Assembly: GCA_904063045.1 (NCBI GenBank)
Contig: CAJFCJ010000012.1
Span: 186,001 to 250,000 of the forward strand
Source: Dimorphilus gyrociliatus
Lineage: Eukaryota > Annelida > Polychaeta > Dinophilidae
Length of the DNA stretch: 64,000 nucleotides
Direction: 5' to 3'
Below are positions 12,483-26,800 of the stretch, in pieces. A program made the position numbers and the translations under genes. Below the pieces are notes generated by a model. The model was not told where the DNA came from. It did not search any database and saw only the letters and a list, made by a program, of their open reading frames with translations. Numbering within the stretch: the stretch's first letter is position 1; the number at the start of each line of letters is the position of its first letter.

Positions 12483-15400
12483 AAGTTCATTTTAAAATTT
12501 CCTATTTTATCTCTCAAACTTTGTTCTAAAGACGTAATTGAGTTCGATTTCAACACGAAATCTTCGATCAATATATATTTTATATAAATTACTTTGATAA
12601 TGTTTTTGCTACTATTGAGTGTCTCAAAATGATGCTATCTCGAAAAAGTATTATTTCCCTATAAGGTAAATAACAAATTATAAATTTAAATCATCATTTG
12701 ATGATAGAATAAATAGAGTAAAATATTGTTTATACTTTGTAATATGTTACATACTTAAATCATCAGTTTTAAGTAGGCCGTTTTGTCATATGATATAAAA
12801 AACAAAAATTATTTATATAGACAATAGACGATTTACTATGTAAATATTGTAGAATAAAGAATGTGTTGTATAAAACTTTGTGCCAACACCGGTACTCCTA
12901 CATATTCCATAGAGACGAAAGATGGCGCCCTACCTTGTTCTTTATAGTTTACTTTTCATTTTTCATAAATTAGATTAAAAATTGCAAAATAGGTTTAAAT
13001 TATAAATACAGTATATAAATATGTGTCACTTAGATATATATATGTGTGATAATTTGTGTGAATAATCTTGTTAAATTTTTAAGCTTCTTCATCAACCTCC
13101 CTAGATTTTTTTTAGCAAAACAGGGCAGATTGAAATAGTACCCAACTTCAGAAAATTCCAATGTTTCTAATGTCTAAATTAAAAATTAAAGGGAACAAAG
13201 AGAAGTTTATCCTTTAAGTTAATTATTATCTATTTTTAGACTTTATTTTAAGAAAGACATAAGAAGGATGTTGTAACAGCAAAAGTAAGCTATTTTTTCC
13301 ATTGATTTCAGTTAACATATAAATAGGAAAGTGATTTTTGTATGTAATTCAATATTCAAATATTACGACTCCTCTTTAATAAAATTGCAACTTGTTTCTA
13401 AGAAATTTCTAATGCTCGAGGTGTATTTGTCTCAGCATTTCTAACACGCTAAGATTCTTATATCCATCTTAATATCTATTTTACAAAATAACATAGTATA
13501 TAAAACAAACGATGTACACTATGAAATATAGCTTGTGTAACTATCCTCTTTTTTGTATCAAATTCTCATCCATATCGGTTGAATTCACAACTATATTAAT
13601 TTATCCATCTGCCTGCTTTCATTAACTTTTATATATATATATATATACATGTATACAAATATATATATATATATATACATATATATAATGATGCTTCATC
13701 CCATAATAAATCAATATAGAAATAATTTTGTAAGATTATTCATTGTAATACTCTGACCTATATTTTTATATTTTTTTACTTTAAAAGAGGATGTAGAAGA
13801 CTTGATAAGTAGAGTGTTGATTGATATTTCATAAACTTTTACATATTAGAATATATATAAATTTATATATAACAATATATGATTGAAATAAACCTGTTAT
13901 ATTCATAAAACATTGCACCATAGTTTGTCATCTTCAATACACTTGAAGGTTTTTGGGTTAAGTAAGTTCGAATTTTTTATCCCTTTTGGTAATATATAGG
14001 CTTTAGATGTAATTATTATCGCTTTAGGTCAAAAATGATATAATACAATCACATAAAAACATCAAAGCGGAAGACAAGCAATTAAATATTTTAATTATAG
14101 AATAAACGAAATACTGAGAGTGTACTTTCAGAGGCTATTAAGTGTGTAATTGATGTCCTTTTCGGGTTATAACTTGGGAAATATTGAGTGAAGGATGTGG
14201 GAATAGAAGCGAAGAGGGAGTATCCTCTATATTTTACAATCGTGGTAAATATAGTATTTTCTTTTTGTTTCAAAGATTAAATTCTTTACCAACCCAATTA
14301 AGTTCTATTTATTCTATCTTTGATTTTCTGCTTTATTTTCTTATTCATAAACGAACTTCAATAAAACAATATGCAACAAATTAACTCATTCTCCGTCTAG
14401 CTTTTATAATTTAATCTAATTTTATATAATTAATTCTAGAATTTAATGACGTCTTTTTTGGCAATTAATATATATATATATATTAGTAATATATTTATAT
14501 ATATTATTTAATCAATAAATTACTTCAAATCTCATCTTTCCTCTCTTTCTCCTGTTACATTGCTTTTGTCAATTTCCGTGAGAAATGTTCAGATCGATAG
14601 AAAGATAGAAACCGTAAAAACGTTTCACACAAAAATAATAGTCAGAAATTCAATCATCCCCAGCCTAAGGATTCTTATTCCTATTCCAGTTGAATTTGAT
14701 CTTTAATTGGATACTTTATTAAAAGTCAAATACCTATATTTATGCTCTACTTTTATACTTAAATGTGTTTTTTATATAATTTTTCTTACTGCATTAATTT
14801 CATATTGCGTAATTTTGTCTAAATAGGTTAATCTAATTGTTAAGATAAAGAAGAGAAGAGAAAACAATGAATAACATATAGGTCTTAGTCTTTCCTAGGG
14901 GTTCGTTACTGTTAAAGCGGGATTATTCTTTTCAAAAGATTATACTACTTTTGTGCGGGTAAGTTATATTTTTTTACCTTTTTCTAGTAGTTTTTTCCAA
15001 TACCTTCTTCGAATTGCAAACAAGGCAAACAAGGCTGTAGAAGATGCAAATACTTATTGATCGGTTTCGTTATAAATATAAAAGATGAGCTTTAAAAGAA
15101 ACTCCCTGCTAAAGAGAGAAAAACCTGACGAAATTAATTCTTTTCTCTTCAAAATAGCAAATTATATCTATCTATATTTCTTTTTTTCTCATATCTTTCA
15201 TTCGAATAGCTAAACTCAAAACAGCCTTATATCCCTATTTACTCTTTTGTCTACTTATACTTTGTAATAATAAGTTGTATAAGAATTCTTTTATAAATAT
15301 AATAAAAGACTTACGTTGAATAAATATAATGTTTTCTTTGAAAACAATAAAAGTAACACAAACATCTTTAGTATTTATTTACTTAATTACAAATGGTATA

Positions 15401-15878
15401 TTTGTAGTTTTAAGTAGTTAGTCATCATCTGCAAATTCCAGACCTTTAAAGACTGTCGCGTAAGAAGAATAAGAATAAAAAGAGAGACTAAACGTCTACT
15501 AACCTGATGGAAAATTCTGATATTTTCTTTTTTATATAACAATCATTAAAGTATTAAACAAAACGAATAGTGAAGAGTAATATAAAATTAGTTTTTCCTT
15601 CTCTTAACTTCTTCTACAACTCCTTACAGGTTAGTTCTTAACTTTAATAGATAATGTCCATAAAGATGACTTTTATACTTTGTTCATTATAAACTACAAA
15701 TAGACTTAAAAATTAAAATTTTTCCTAATTTAAAGAGTTAATATCAACAAATTAGTATAATTTGTATACAGTATATATAGTATTTATATTTTATTTATAG
15801 AATTTTGCATATAAATTTTCTCTTTTCATAAATAATCACTCATTTTTTGTAATTTAATAGATGATAACAGAAAAATGA
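12483..15878. other. Intergenic stretch with microsatellites
   Basis: It carries a polyadenylation signal at 12708-12713, one CTCF-like motif copy (AAAGATGGCGCCCTAC, 12918-12933), TA-rich microsatellites at about 13631-13685 and 14470-14505, and TATACAGTATA at 15766-15776. The short open frames here (for example 14091-14384 on both strands) have no splice context or family resemblance. No gene seen. Confidence 0.5.
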
Positions 15879-15932
15879 GATAACCTTGAAGTTTTTACTC
15901 CCTTCCTAGTATTGTGTACAGTAAGCTATAGT

Positions 15933-16319
15933 ATGATGCTTCTTAAATGCCTTTTAAATTCAATATCTGATACAGACATCAGAAAGAAAATCGCAAATTT
16001 ACTGACGAAAGGAAATTCGATCTTGGTGGCCTTATGACTGGGCCTAAGATTGTCATAATGTCTGGAAGAGAAACAAATTTTACTTAAGCACCACTCAATA
16101 GGAGACAGTATTACAATTTCAGGAGAACTTTTCTGTGAAGAAAAAACTATATTAGCATTAGTAAAGACAAGAAGGAAGACAGAGGTCCACATTGATATTC
16201 CAAGGGATTTATCTTTGCCTGCAACTCATGTCTTTCCTCATACAGTTATACTTTGTAGCAAGAATTACAGAGCTTTTTATTACAAAATAGCACTTAATGA
16301 AAGAAACAATAGAAGTTGA
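15933..16319 (+). CDS. Unrecognised coding-like segment with two in-frame stops, or two small exons
   Basis: The plus frame is open from 15879 to the TGA at 16317-16319 except for two stops at 16035-16037 and 16056-16058. A GT...AG interval of 63 bp (16026-16088, phase 0) would remove both, giving 107 aa from the ATG at 15933. The donor GTGGCC is weak; the acceptor TTTTACTTAAG is fair. The second part, with segments such as GDSITISGELFCEEK and EVHIDIPRDLSLPATHVF, looks protein-like in composition and local GC is raised. I recognise no family. Either it is a small two-exon gene (perhaps with further exons) or a decaying copy of something. The antisense 88-codon frame at 15926-16192 is probably its shadow, though it too begins with a leader-like stretch. 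Confidence 0.3.
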
Positions 16320-16962
16320 AGAGTGACCGAGCAAATTCTTCAGGTCTCGATATGTTTAAAAACATTAATAAACATGCGGCAACTGTAACCTATATAGATA
16401 TGAAACAACTTTTAAATATGAAATTAGTTCAAATTTGTCTCCGTCTCTCGCTAGAATTGTTTTACTGGTTGGAGAGCATTAAAAACACTGGTTTTATTAT
16501 CTATCCCTCGTTTTTTTCTCTACATATTTAATGAAGAAGTAGTTTGAAGTCGATTTTATAAAATCTGTAAAAGTCACTAAAAAGTCTTAATCCTTATCAG
16601 TATATTTAATATTTGTAATAGAAACCAGAAGCGTGGTGTTTTTTTTTCATATTAACATCATAAGTTAAAAAATTATGTGCACATTTGGAATATTACTAAC
16701 GATTTTCCTTTTCTATGAGCTATATATATAAATTATATAGATATATATACAGTATATACACTCGATATATAGAGAATACAATTTAGAAAATCAATTTTTA
16801 CTTTCGATAAAAAAAGAGAGTTACAAGAAGTCTGATATAATTAAATATATTCCATTGATTGGTTTTAAAAGGGTTAATTTGTAAACGTACGAATTCAGAT
16901 TCATTTAACTTTTTTTTTTTTACGTTTTACTCTCTCTCTCTCTTTTTTTTTTTTTCTTTATT

Positions 16963-17001
<39 letters not shown>

Positions 17002-17763
17002 ACATTGAAAAAAATATGCTTAAAAACCTTTAAAATATTTATGAAATATTTAAACCATCTTATTCAAATAGTCTCTTCCTTTTTTCTCTATGCATATTTA
17101 TTAAGTAAGAAATGTTGTAAAAAAAACAAAAGATCATCCAATTGATAAATTTAATTACGGTTGTAATTTGTTCGTGGAAAAAAAAGAGAATTGATTTATT
17201 GATAATTACTGAACAGATGTATTCTTATAATTCAATGTAAATACAATAATCATTATATGTTACAAGTATTAGTTAATTTATGAAAAGGGACTTTTCCATT
17301 TATACCATTAATATATTAATATTTAAATACGAATGTTTCTTAGGAATTGCTAAGTTTCTTCAATCTCTTACTCTTAGGGTTATAAAGGAAGGAATAAATT
17401 AAAAAATAAAAGAGCTCCTTGAACGGTATATTTGCTAGAAATCGATCGATCATGTTCAAGGAAAAGAAAGTAACCTTGGGTAAGAAAATGTATCGTTTAT
17501 AACAAACGATATTTAAAAGGTACACAGAGGCTTTATTTCGTAAATACATTTAAAAAATCACTTGGGACGAATAAAAAATAACTGTAGATGGTAAAAAAAG
17601 AAGGCGTAAAATTTTCATTTATTTATTTCATTACTTTCTTTATATTTATATACCAAAAGAGAATATTTTTAAAAGCTTTAAGACATTTACAATATAATAC
17701 ATAGTCCATTAAAAGTTAAATGAACATTTGGCTAGTGTTAGACAGTCTGTAAAAGGCTTACAT
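16320..17763. other. Intergenic stretch upstream of the receptor, with a (CT)n/T/(TTTC)n tract
   Basis: AT-rich. It contains TATACAGTATA at 16746-16756 and the pyrimidine tract annotated separately. Open frames at 16316-16531 and 17340-17549 (minus) have no supporting context. No gene seen. Confidence 0.5.
16929..17001. repeat. Pyrimidine microsatellite (CT)n, T run, (TTTC)n
   Basis: (CT)n at 16929-16942 runs into a T run and then about ten TTTC units to 17001. It could adopt triplex or other non-B structure; that is general knowledge, not seen here. Confidence 0.9.
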
Positions 17764-17817
17764 CAGCGCCATCTAACAGTTCCACAAAGTGATATACATG
17801 GCTTAGTATACTTCGGG

Positions 17818-20800
17818 ATGTCGTCTTTACAACACAATTCAACTGAGAATATATCAAATCAACTTACTGCTGTTACAATAACATTGCTGACTTTGCAGAT
17901 TATCGTGTTTATAGTTGGTATTATAGGAAATTCGTTAGTAATTTTTGCTATAACATTTTACAAAGGAGTTCGACGTAAAAGCGTTGCAAACTATTATATT
18001 TGGAATCTGGCACTAAGCGATGAACTTTTTGTTTTAACTCTTCCATCAGAGATTTACGCAAGTTTAAGTTATGATTACATATTGGGTAATTTTTTATGTC
18101 AATTGTTCAATGTATTCAAGGAAACGAACCGTATTTGTTCTGTTTGGAATTTGGTCGCATTAAGTGTTGACCGTTACTTAGCAACTTTTCAAAATCGTTC
18201 TCACCTAAGGACAATTAATCGAGGAAAAGCGGTATGTTTATGTATATGGATAGGTTCTATGCTTGTGTCAACACCCTATTGGTTATACGCCGGTACAATA
18301 TACTATAAAGAGGATAACAGGCAGGATCAGTCTACCAGCTTATAAAATTAATTACTATTAACTAATATTACACCGATATATTTAATTATTTGCAATATCT
18401 CTCGAAACTTTTAAAACAAACACAGGCCTTTAAAATAAGGATAAACTAATTAATACTACTATTCTACTTGTAGGAATATGTTAATATTTTCGTATTTTAG
18501 AACTAAAATTAGCTACAGAATTAATAATTAAATTCATCTTAGAATTCTTTTTGATTTTATAGGATTTACTGCTCGCCGTCATAAAATTTCTAGCAGAAAG
18601 TGAAACTATACGTAGACATTATAATATATAATTATTTAGTTTTTATGGATCGCATCCAGGGATCAACATTATAAAATATACTTATCTTTGCAAAAAGAAA
18701 GTAAAAGGTAGGACAATATTAACACAATAATGATAAAGTCTCTTTAGCGCGTATAAGTTTCCAATTTAGTTTAATTGTTATTGTATTTCATCGTACAAAT
18801 TCCTGGAAAATATCATTCGTTTAAGAACAAGTAGATTATTTTAACGGCAAACGTCAGCATTTTTATCATTATGAGCAACAGCAATCAATATTGTCTAGCT
18901 ACTGGTTCAATCTACTAATTACCTCTCACATGTCTCTATATTGGAACAAAAAATTGTAATAGTATTTTCTCAGACCATTGTAGGTAATGATAATTATTTT
19001 CTGATAAGACTCTGTTCCTTCTATTGTGATTTATTATTATTATTATTATTATTATTCTGCCGGAAATTTCCATTCAATTTAAAGGATAATAGAGAAAGAG
19101 ATCGTTATTTTTAATACCTATGTAGATGCATCGATAAAAATTCCAAGTATTTTTCACGAAAAAGATGCACTCTCTCCTCTCTCACCTTTCTGTGTTCCAT
19201 CTTTTCTTTCAAACATTCTCTCAGGCAAAGAAAGTAGAACTTTATGCATGAAATCTAAATTTAACAATAGGCGCACACCCTTTTCCTTTTATATTTTCAA
19301 AAAAAAGTAGATCAACTGTTAACCTAATTAAATTTATTTACCAGAATCTAAACATTCTTCATATTGTCATCCTTCATTTTTTTAACGTCACCAATAAAGC
19401 CATTTTCGTCTAAATTTATTTACAGAGAGACTACAAGTTATATAACCTAAAATATTCACTTAGAACATCTAATATCTATATATTTGTCATTGTCCCTAGA
19501 ATACTATTAAATTAAACTTTAACCTCCAACATTTACAAATTAAATAAACTAATTAAGATTGTTTTTATGCAATTTTATATTAGTTTGCACCAAAAAAAAG
19601 ATAGAAACAGTCAAAGAGAACGCTAATGTATCATTTTTCTATTATTTAAATATTAGCTAGTGATAAAATATTACCTTGAAATGAATTATCTTATTAGTAA
19701 TGTATCAATTAATATGAATATATTGTATTGTACAATGTTTAAAGATTCAAAATGATCTATTTTACTAATATACCTAACGTTAATTGCATAGACTAGGCTT
19801 AGTCTCACAAGTGTATATGTATATACTTTTATATACATAAATTCAAGCTATTGACTGATCCTACCTATAGAACTTCATGCCAATTTAATATTTACAATGT
19901 TACTATCAATGGTGTTAATTTTGGATATTTTTGGCCAAATTTCCAATTTGCAATGGGAGCAGTTTTACCATTTTGTATAATATTAGTTAGTTATGTTCTA
20001 CTTTTAAATCGAATGAAGATAATACTCAAAGCGAGAACCTCGAAAAAGAAAGGGCCTTCTAAACGAATGACAAGAACCGTAATTGTGGTTGTTCTTCTTT
20101 TCGCTATCCTTCAAGCTCCTTATTACGCTTTTGAAGTGGTGAATAGTGTCATCATTGAAAAGCAAATGTTTACCAATGATATAATACTTTTGACTATTTT
20201 AACCAAGTTAGGTTATCTTTTTGGTGGTCTTGCCTCTCTGACATCTTGCATTAACCCAATTATTTATGGTCTTATGAATGAAAACTACAGTGAGTATATA
20301 CTATATATATAAATTTATTGTGTAGGTAATAGGTAAAAGATATTTTGACATCAATAGAGAAAAAAATGCACAAACAGTCAATTAATAATTCTAATAGGCT
20401 AATTTTAAACTTCTTTTTACTCAGTGTAAAAGTTAGGTGTGGCTTTCTTTGTATTATGGTGTAGCTTTTTAAGAGGAAATAGAAGAATTTACCAACAAAT
20501 TGTCATAAACACTCTGGTGATACTAAATAATATACTGTGCATATACAGTATAATATTTATACAAAACAGCTAAATAGTCAAAAGAAGCTGTGGTGAAAGC
20601 AAGATAAGTTCAAATGATATTACGTAATAACTCAATTATTAAGGCAATGGCCGGAATAGGAATGTTATAAATGCAGCTAAAAATAGTATGTTTTTATTTA
20701 AGTGTAATTCTCTGAAAGAAAAGTCAATAGTAGTTATTCTAATATAGTAAAAAAAACTGACCTAACTCTTTCCAAGTTGATGGTTAAATTACCCTCAAAT

Positions 20801-23800
20801 AATTAATGAATATAGTAGTATAAATGCTAAAAAAAGATCTGAAACAATAGCTTGAAATAAAATATATTAAAATCAATAACACGAAAGCTATGTATAAGCA
20901 TTAGGGAATAATAATCAAAACACGATAATTTGTCTTTCATTTAATAAACAGGATAAAATGTAGTTTAATTTTTAATATTTTTGAGAAAATTTCTCCCGAA
21001 TTTCTCTATGAAAGAGAAATTTTCATTCCTTTAGACAAAGCTTAAAATAAATCAGATATTTTTGTTTTTTTCCTTCGTCCCTCCCTTTCCATTTCTTTGT
21101 TCTATTTATAAGAAACTCTTGTAGGATATAAAATGTATAGTATCGTATATACTACGTAAGTTTCACACTCTATCAAATTGATTGAGTCCCTTTTATTTTT
21201 AAAGAATTTAGCTTGTCGGTTTTACTTTTATTGTAGATTTTTTGCTATTTTTAAGTGTACGAAATAGATCTATAATTCAATAATAGTAAAAGAAAAAAAG
21301 GAAAAATTTTAAGGGTTTCCATGTATAAAACGTTGAGTTTATAAATAGCTTTATGATACTCATATTTTATTTATACCATATTTATGCATGTACATTAATA
21401 GGTAATGTATGATACCGTATATACCATTCATTAGTTAGTTAATATAAATCTTGGGTGAGAGAAAAAATAGAACTACCTTGAACTTTAAATAGAAGAATGA
21501 GGTACTCATGATGCTCCATTTACGAAACGCATTATACTTTTGGAATGCATATATAATAACTATTTCTTCGTTCTTTTATACAATTTCAATATTTCATTAT
21601 CAAGTTACGTGACAGAAACTGAAAGACTATTTCCTACTAGTATGGATCAATTCATAAAAAAAAAATATAGCCATTGCCATTTAATTTTATTTCAGCAACC
21701 GTAATCAATACAAACAATTGTAAGATATATAGTTAAACTTTATTCTCAGTATATATAATATCTACAAATTTATTTTTTCGCTTATTAATTAATAATAATT
21801 TGTCCTTTTAGAAATAGCTCTTATAACTAGCAAAATATATAGCTAATAACAACTGGTAATAAGAAAAATGATATTACCAAAAAATTATCTCGTTAATTTT
21901 GATTCTAATAACATTTTCTTAAGAAAAGTCAGTTACGAAATAATATTTATCTTCATTAATATCTTTAATGCTATTAACCATATTTCAATTTATACAGTAT
22001 ATACTATATTTAAAAATATTTAATTAATATTCCTTCTATTTTTATATATACAGTGTATCTATGTTTAAAGATAGCTACTTTGATTGATATATAGTTTATA
22101 TTAATAAGATATTTATGTATTAATATGCATATATTTCGCATCTATATATTTTATTTACTAAATTTCAATAGTATTGTTAACAGTACATTAGCTTTTGATA
22201 TGATAAATTGACTAATAAATAAAAAATCAATATTCTCTTTCCAAGGAAACGCTAAATGTGCTAAATGTAATAATTTTAATTTCTTTTTAATTAATAAATA
22301 TAGTTAATTGTTAATTGAATAGGCTTTTTTTATTAGTTAATCAATTAAATTAATAGTAAATTAAGATTTTTTTGGTTAATATTTTCTATATTTCTATATT
22401 TTATACTAAGCTGATGTCAAGGCAAAAAGATATTTTTATAAGGTAATTAACCTCCCCACTTCTCTGTTGTAAGACTGCATCAGGTCATAAACAAAAAGAA
22501 CTAAGTAATAGCTTAATAATAAATACAATTATTAAAGTTGATATTTTAATATTTTTCCTCTTTTTTTATAAATTATTACAATTTTTCATTAAAACATTTC
22601 TGATAGAAAATAATTGAAAAAAAATGGCCTGTACATCATAAAAATATATTTAGCACATACAGTTCTAAATGCTATATCCAATCTTTTAGTAATTACTTTT
22701 ATACAGATAATTAGTTTTTTCACCATATCTGAAATCTAATCGGATTTTATTTAAACTTTCAATACGTATGCTAAAAATATATTCTTTACAAATTGATACC
22801 AGTCAAACGTTCATTTGATTAAAATTAAAAATTCTCTAATACAGGTCTAATGCATATGATTTGGAACAAAATATTTGTTTCTTTTAAACAATGTTGGAAA
22901 TTCTCTTTTTTTCTCTCTCTCTCTTTTTCTGATTTCCTCTCTTCAGAAAAATTTTCTGAAAGATTCTCTCAATTAATCACGTAAGCATTTACATTGGGAT
23001 TCTTACTTAAAAAATATAATAGGAAAATATTCTAATTTCGCAATAAAAACATTGCATATTGTCACATTCGACATTTCGTTTAATAAATTATTATATATGG
23101 TGAATTAGGTATTTTATTTATCCTAAACAATATTAGTATTCTTGCATAAATATACTAGTAGGCATATAAATATGCAGTATGCTATATATATATATATTGT
23201 AGTTTTGAATATAATTCTTTACAAATGTAAACTAATACTAAGGAAGCTAATGTGTTATAAATCTATTTAGACTACTATCTAAATATTCGTTCATGTATAA
23301 AAAAGTGTTTTAGTGTTTTATTCCATGTGGTTTTATTTTCTTCTTCTTCTTTTTTAAACTAAAAAAAAGATATGGTATTGAAAGGTATTATCAAAGATTA
23401 CAACAGTATTCCATATTTTTTCTCTATCAACAGGCAGTTAGGTACTTTAAATTTTTACATATATTTAATATAATCAAAAACTTAAGTAGCTGATGACAAA
23501 AAAAAGCCGACTATTTTGTGACTTCCTCTTAAAGGAAGGGCAAAATGCTAACTCCTTTCCCATAGGAAACTCAAAATATAATATATATTTTTATATATAC
23601 TTATACAAACATTCTATACGTAAGATGAAAAAGAAACGGTTCGCACCGAATATTTTTATAAAAAGAGATGAATTACTAATTGAAATTATCAAAGTTTTTG
23701 TCTTTATATAATAAAAAAAAAGACAATTATGGTAAAACTTGCAAAATCTTTGCATGCATAAGCTTTCTGCTACCTGCAATGAAAACTCTTGTTATAGTTA

Positions 23801-26800
23801 AAAAGCAATTGGACTATAAAAAATCATTTGTCAATTAGTGAGAGGAAATATCAGTTTGCTTGTACTTATTATATTAGAGTTAAATTGAAAGGTGAGAAAT
23901 ACAGTAAGGTGAAAAATTCATCTTGTTAAAAAAGAAATAATCAATAATTTAATCAGCCTTCTAACCTTTTCATATTATAATTAATAGTCGAAAATGCGTT
24001 AGGTTATAAGTTCCTCTTCATTTTACATCTATGATAGGTGAAAAAAATTATTGACAGCTCGATTACCTTATTTATTCTATGTGGTCAGATAATAACTTCC
24101 GAGCTAAGAACAAAGTCCTCCTGGTCAATAATTCCTAGAAAGGAAGTTGTTACATCGATTTTACTGAGCCATTGTTAGATATTTTAACTTCAATTTTATT
24201 GAAGCTAAATGACTTATTTTACTGAAATATTCAAAAGGTTCAACACTTTTATTTTTTGTTCTTTAAAAATAGATTTAATAATTAAATCAAAAAAAATTTT
24301 CTCTATTGTAAAATATTCCTAAAATACAATATATTTTTTATATAAATAAATAAAAGTAAAATGGAAGAATAGAAGTAAAAGTAATTATACAAAAGGAATT
24401 TTAAAAAACTTCAGTCTCTTTGATAATTCTAAAATAGTGATATGTAATAGTAATCATTGTAGTAGTAGTATTGTAGAAAATTGTCAGATCTTTTATTCGT
24501 TAATTTATTCACTAATGAATAAATATAGAATATGGTAGAAAAATGCACTAAATTTTAAATAATACGTATTTTATAGAAAAAGAACTTGATGTATGTTTAA
24601 TACCTTGGGCATCTTCCTCTTGCATTAGAATTTAGTTAAAATAGTAAAGATTCTGTTTTCTTTTTTCATTTCCAAAGAGCATTCCTTTATGTTTTATTTA
24701 ATTATTAAATTTCATTTTTTTTCTTGCTATTTAAATAATTAATCAATTAAATGGTTTGAGAAAATAAGCTTTAATACTATGTTGTAGTACTAAGGAAAAA
24801 GAAAACTTTTAGAGTATATATTGTTGACTTTTTAACTTCAACATATCCATGTGGTTAATATTTCAAAGTAAGCGAGCAATTACTCTAGAAACATCAAGCC
24901 TAAATTAAGAACAAATCTACGTTGAAAACATAGACCGCAAAATAAGAGAATGGACAGAAAATTCTCTTTCCCAAGGAACCCGTCTTTGTCTTTGGCCTAA
25001 GAAAATCCCTTATGTTATTGAATTTGACTTGGAAATAACGAACTGTTAAGCGAAACGCTTTTAACTACACTTTATGCCAAAAGCCATCTGTTTGATGATT
25101 TTAGTGTAAAATTCAAATCTAGTTTAGGATAAAAATTGCCATTCGAATTGAATTATTTAACTATTATTTAGATCAATCAAATATTAAAATTTCTAGTTAA
25201 ATATTAAAAAAATCCTTGTAATTAATTTGTCGTCTCCAACCTCGTTTCCAACTTGCACTATCTTCTTTCTCTCTTTCCATCGTCCAGAACTATATTATAA
25301 ATTTATCAAGCTCTCAGTTTACACTTACTACGGTCAACAAATACTCTCAAATCCTTAAGTAGAGATTTTCTCATCTCTAAAATTTCTCTATTGAAGCATA
25401 AAGAATAAGATTGTGTAAAAAAAATTATCGGGAGTATTGGGGAGAGAGGATGTAAATCATATATACATATATTTACTTAAATATTTGTATTACGTTGAAA
25501 TCTATACCGCCTCTCTATAACGTCTTTCTATCTAGATAGAATGTAGGCGGGAAAAAATTAAAGATTAAGGACCAAAGAACAAGGTTCTTAATACCCTGAA
25601 AACCAATTTACACTTCCATTAGCTTAATATAGCGGCTTTAAAGACATTTTACGATAATCTTGGAATAATTGTTTATTTTCATTTCATCTTATAGAAATCG
25701 TTAAAATGTTTGAGTAGAAAAGTTAATACAGTATACTGTGTAATGTGTTTTTAAACTAAATAATTCAAAACTAATAATACAATTCTAAGGAAACTTTTTG
25801 CATTAGAGTTTATAGAAAGACTACTAATAGTACTGTTTCCTCTCATTAGCATAAGTTCTTAATTAATTAAAACCAAATTTTTATACTTATAAATGATAGT
25901 TTTAATATAATATTTTACAAAATGTATAGATTATATTAGAGCGTTTTCCTCTATTTAGCTTTTGTATCATTCTAATCAATGCTCAATTCGTATCTCTCTC
26001 TAAAAAAAATGTATACCAGCATCATTTAAAAATTATTAATTTTTCAAGTGAATAAAGTCATTTTTAGGTCACAAGGAAATGATAAAAAAGAGAGATTTCA
26101 CTCTTCAGTTTTTTTAAAAAAAAAAGAGAACAACAAAATTTTTTTTTTTTTTTGAGATAAAACCATAATGTATTTTTTTTTTCTTTCAACCTCTAACCAT
26201 CATCCCAATTTGTCAGCGTCATCTGTTACAAAGTTTTCCTTTGTTTTTATCCTCCTACTATACGATATACCTGAAAAACAAGTCCACCTTTACAAATTCT
26301 AATTATCCAACAGTATAGCTAGGAAATGGATTTTAGAATGTTCTTTTGAGGTTTGATATGAGAATTATTTCCATCTATTTGACTCTTCACTCGAAGATAT
26401 TTAAGAGAATAGAAAAGAGATTTGTATTTAAAATATTCTATGGAAGGAAGATATCGTTTCTCAAATTAAATTACTTAAGAAATTACTACTAATAAAATAT
26501 CTAGAAAACCTGAATCGGTTTTCTATAACTGTCTTTTCTGACCGTTTCCGTTTTAGAGGTCATTCTGTTACAGTTATTGCTTAAATAATGAATAATGAAT
26601 ATTCACAAGTATATAGCACGGAGTGTCAATTTTTAACAATGCGTTTTAGAATTCATTCTAAAAATAAACATACTGATGTGCACAATATAATAAATAATAT
26701 ATGCAACAGTTGATCTAACAGTGAAAAGAGAAGAAACTCTTTTTTAGTAGTCTTGACTGAAACTAAGAACTAAGGAAGGTTCAGCTATAATGCCAATAAT

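Noticed and set aside
15926-16192. 88-codon minus-strand frame with a leader-like start
   Set aside because: It overlaps the plus-strand coding-like segment, which has the better composition; kept only as an alternative.
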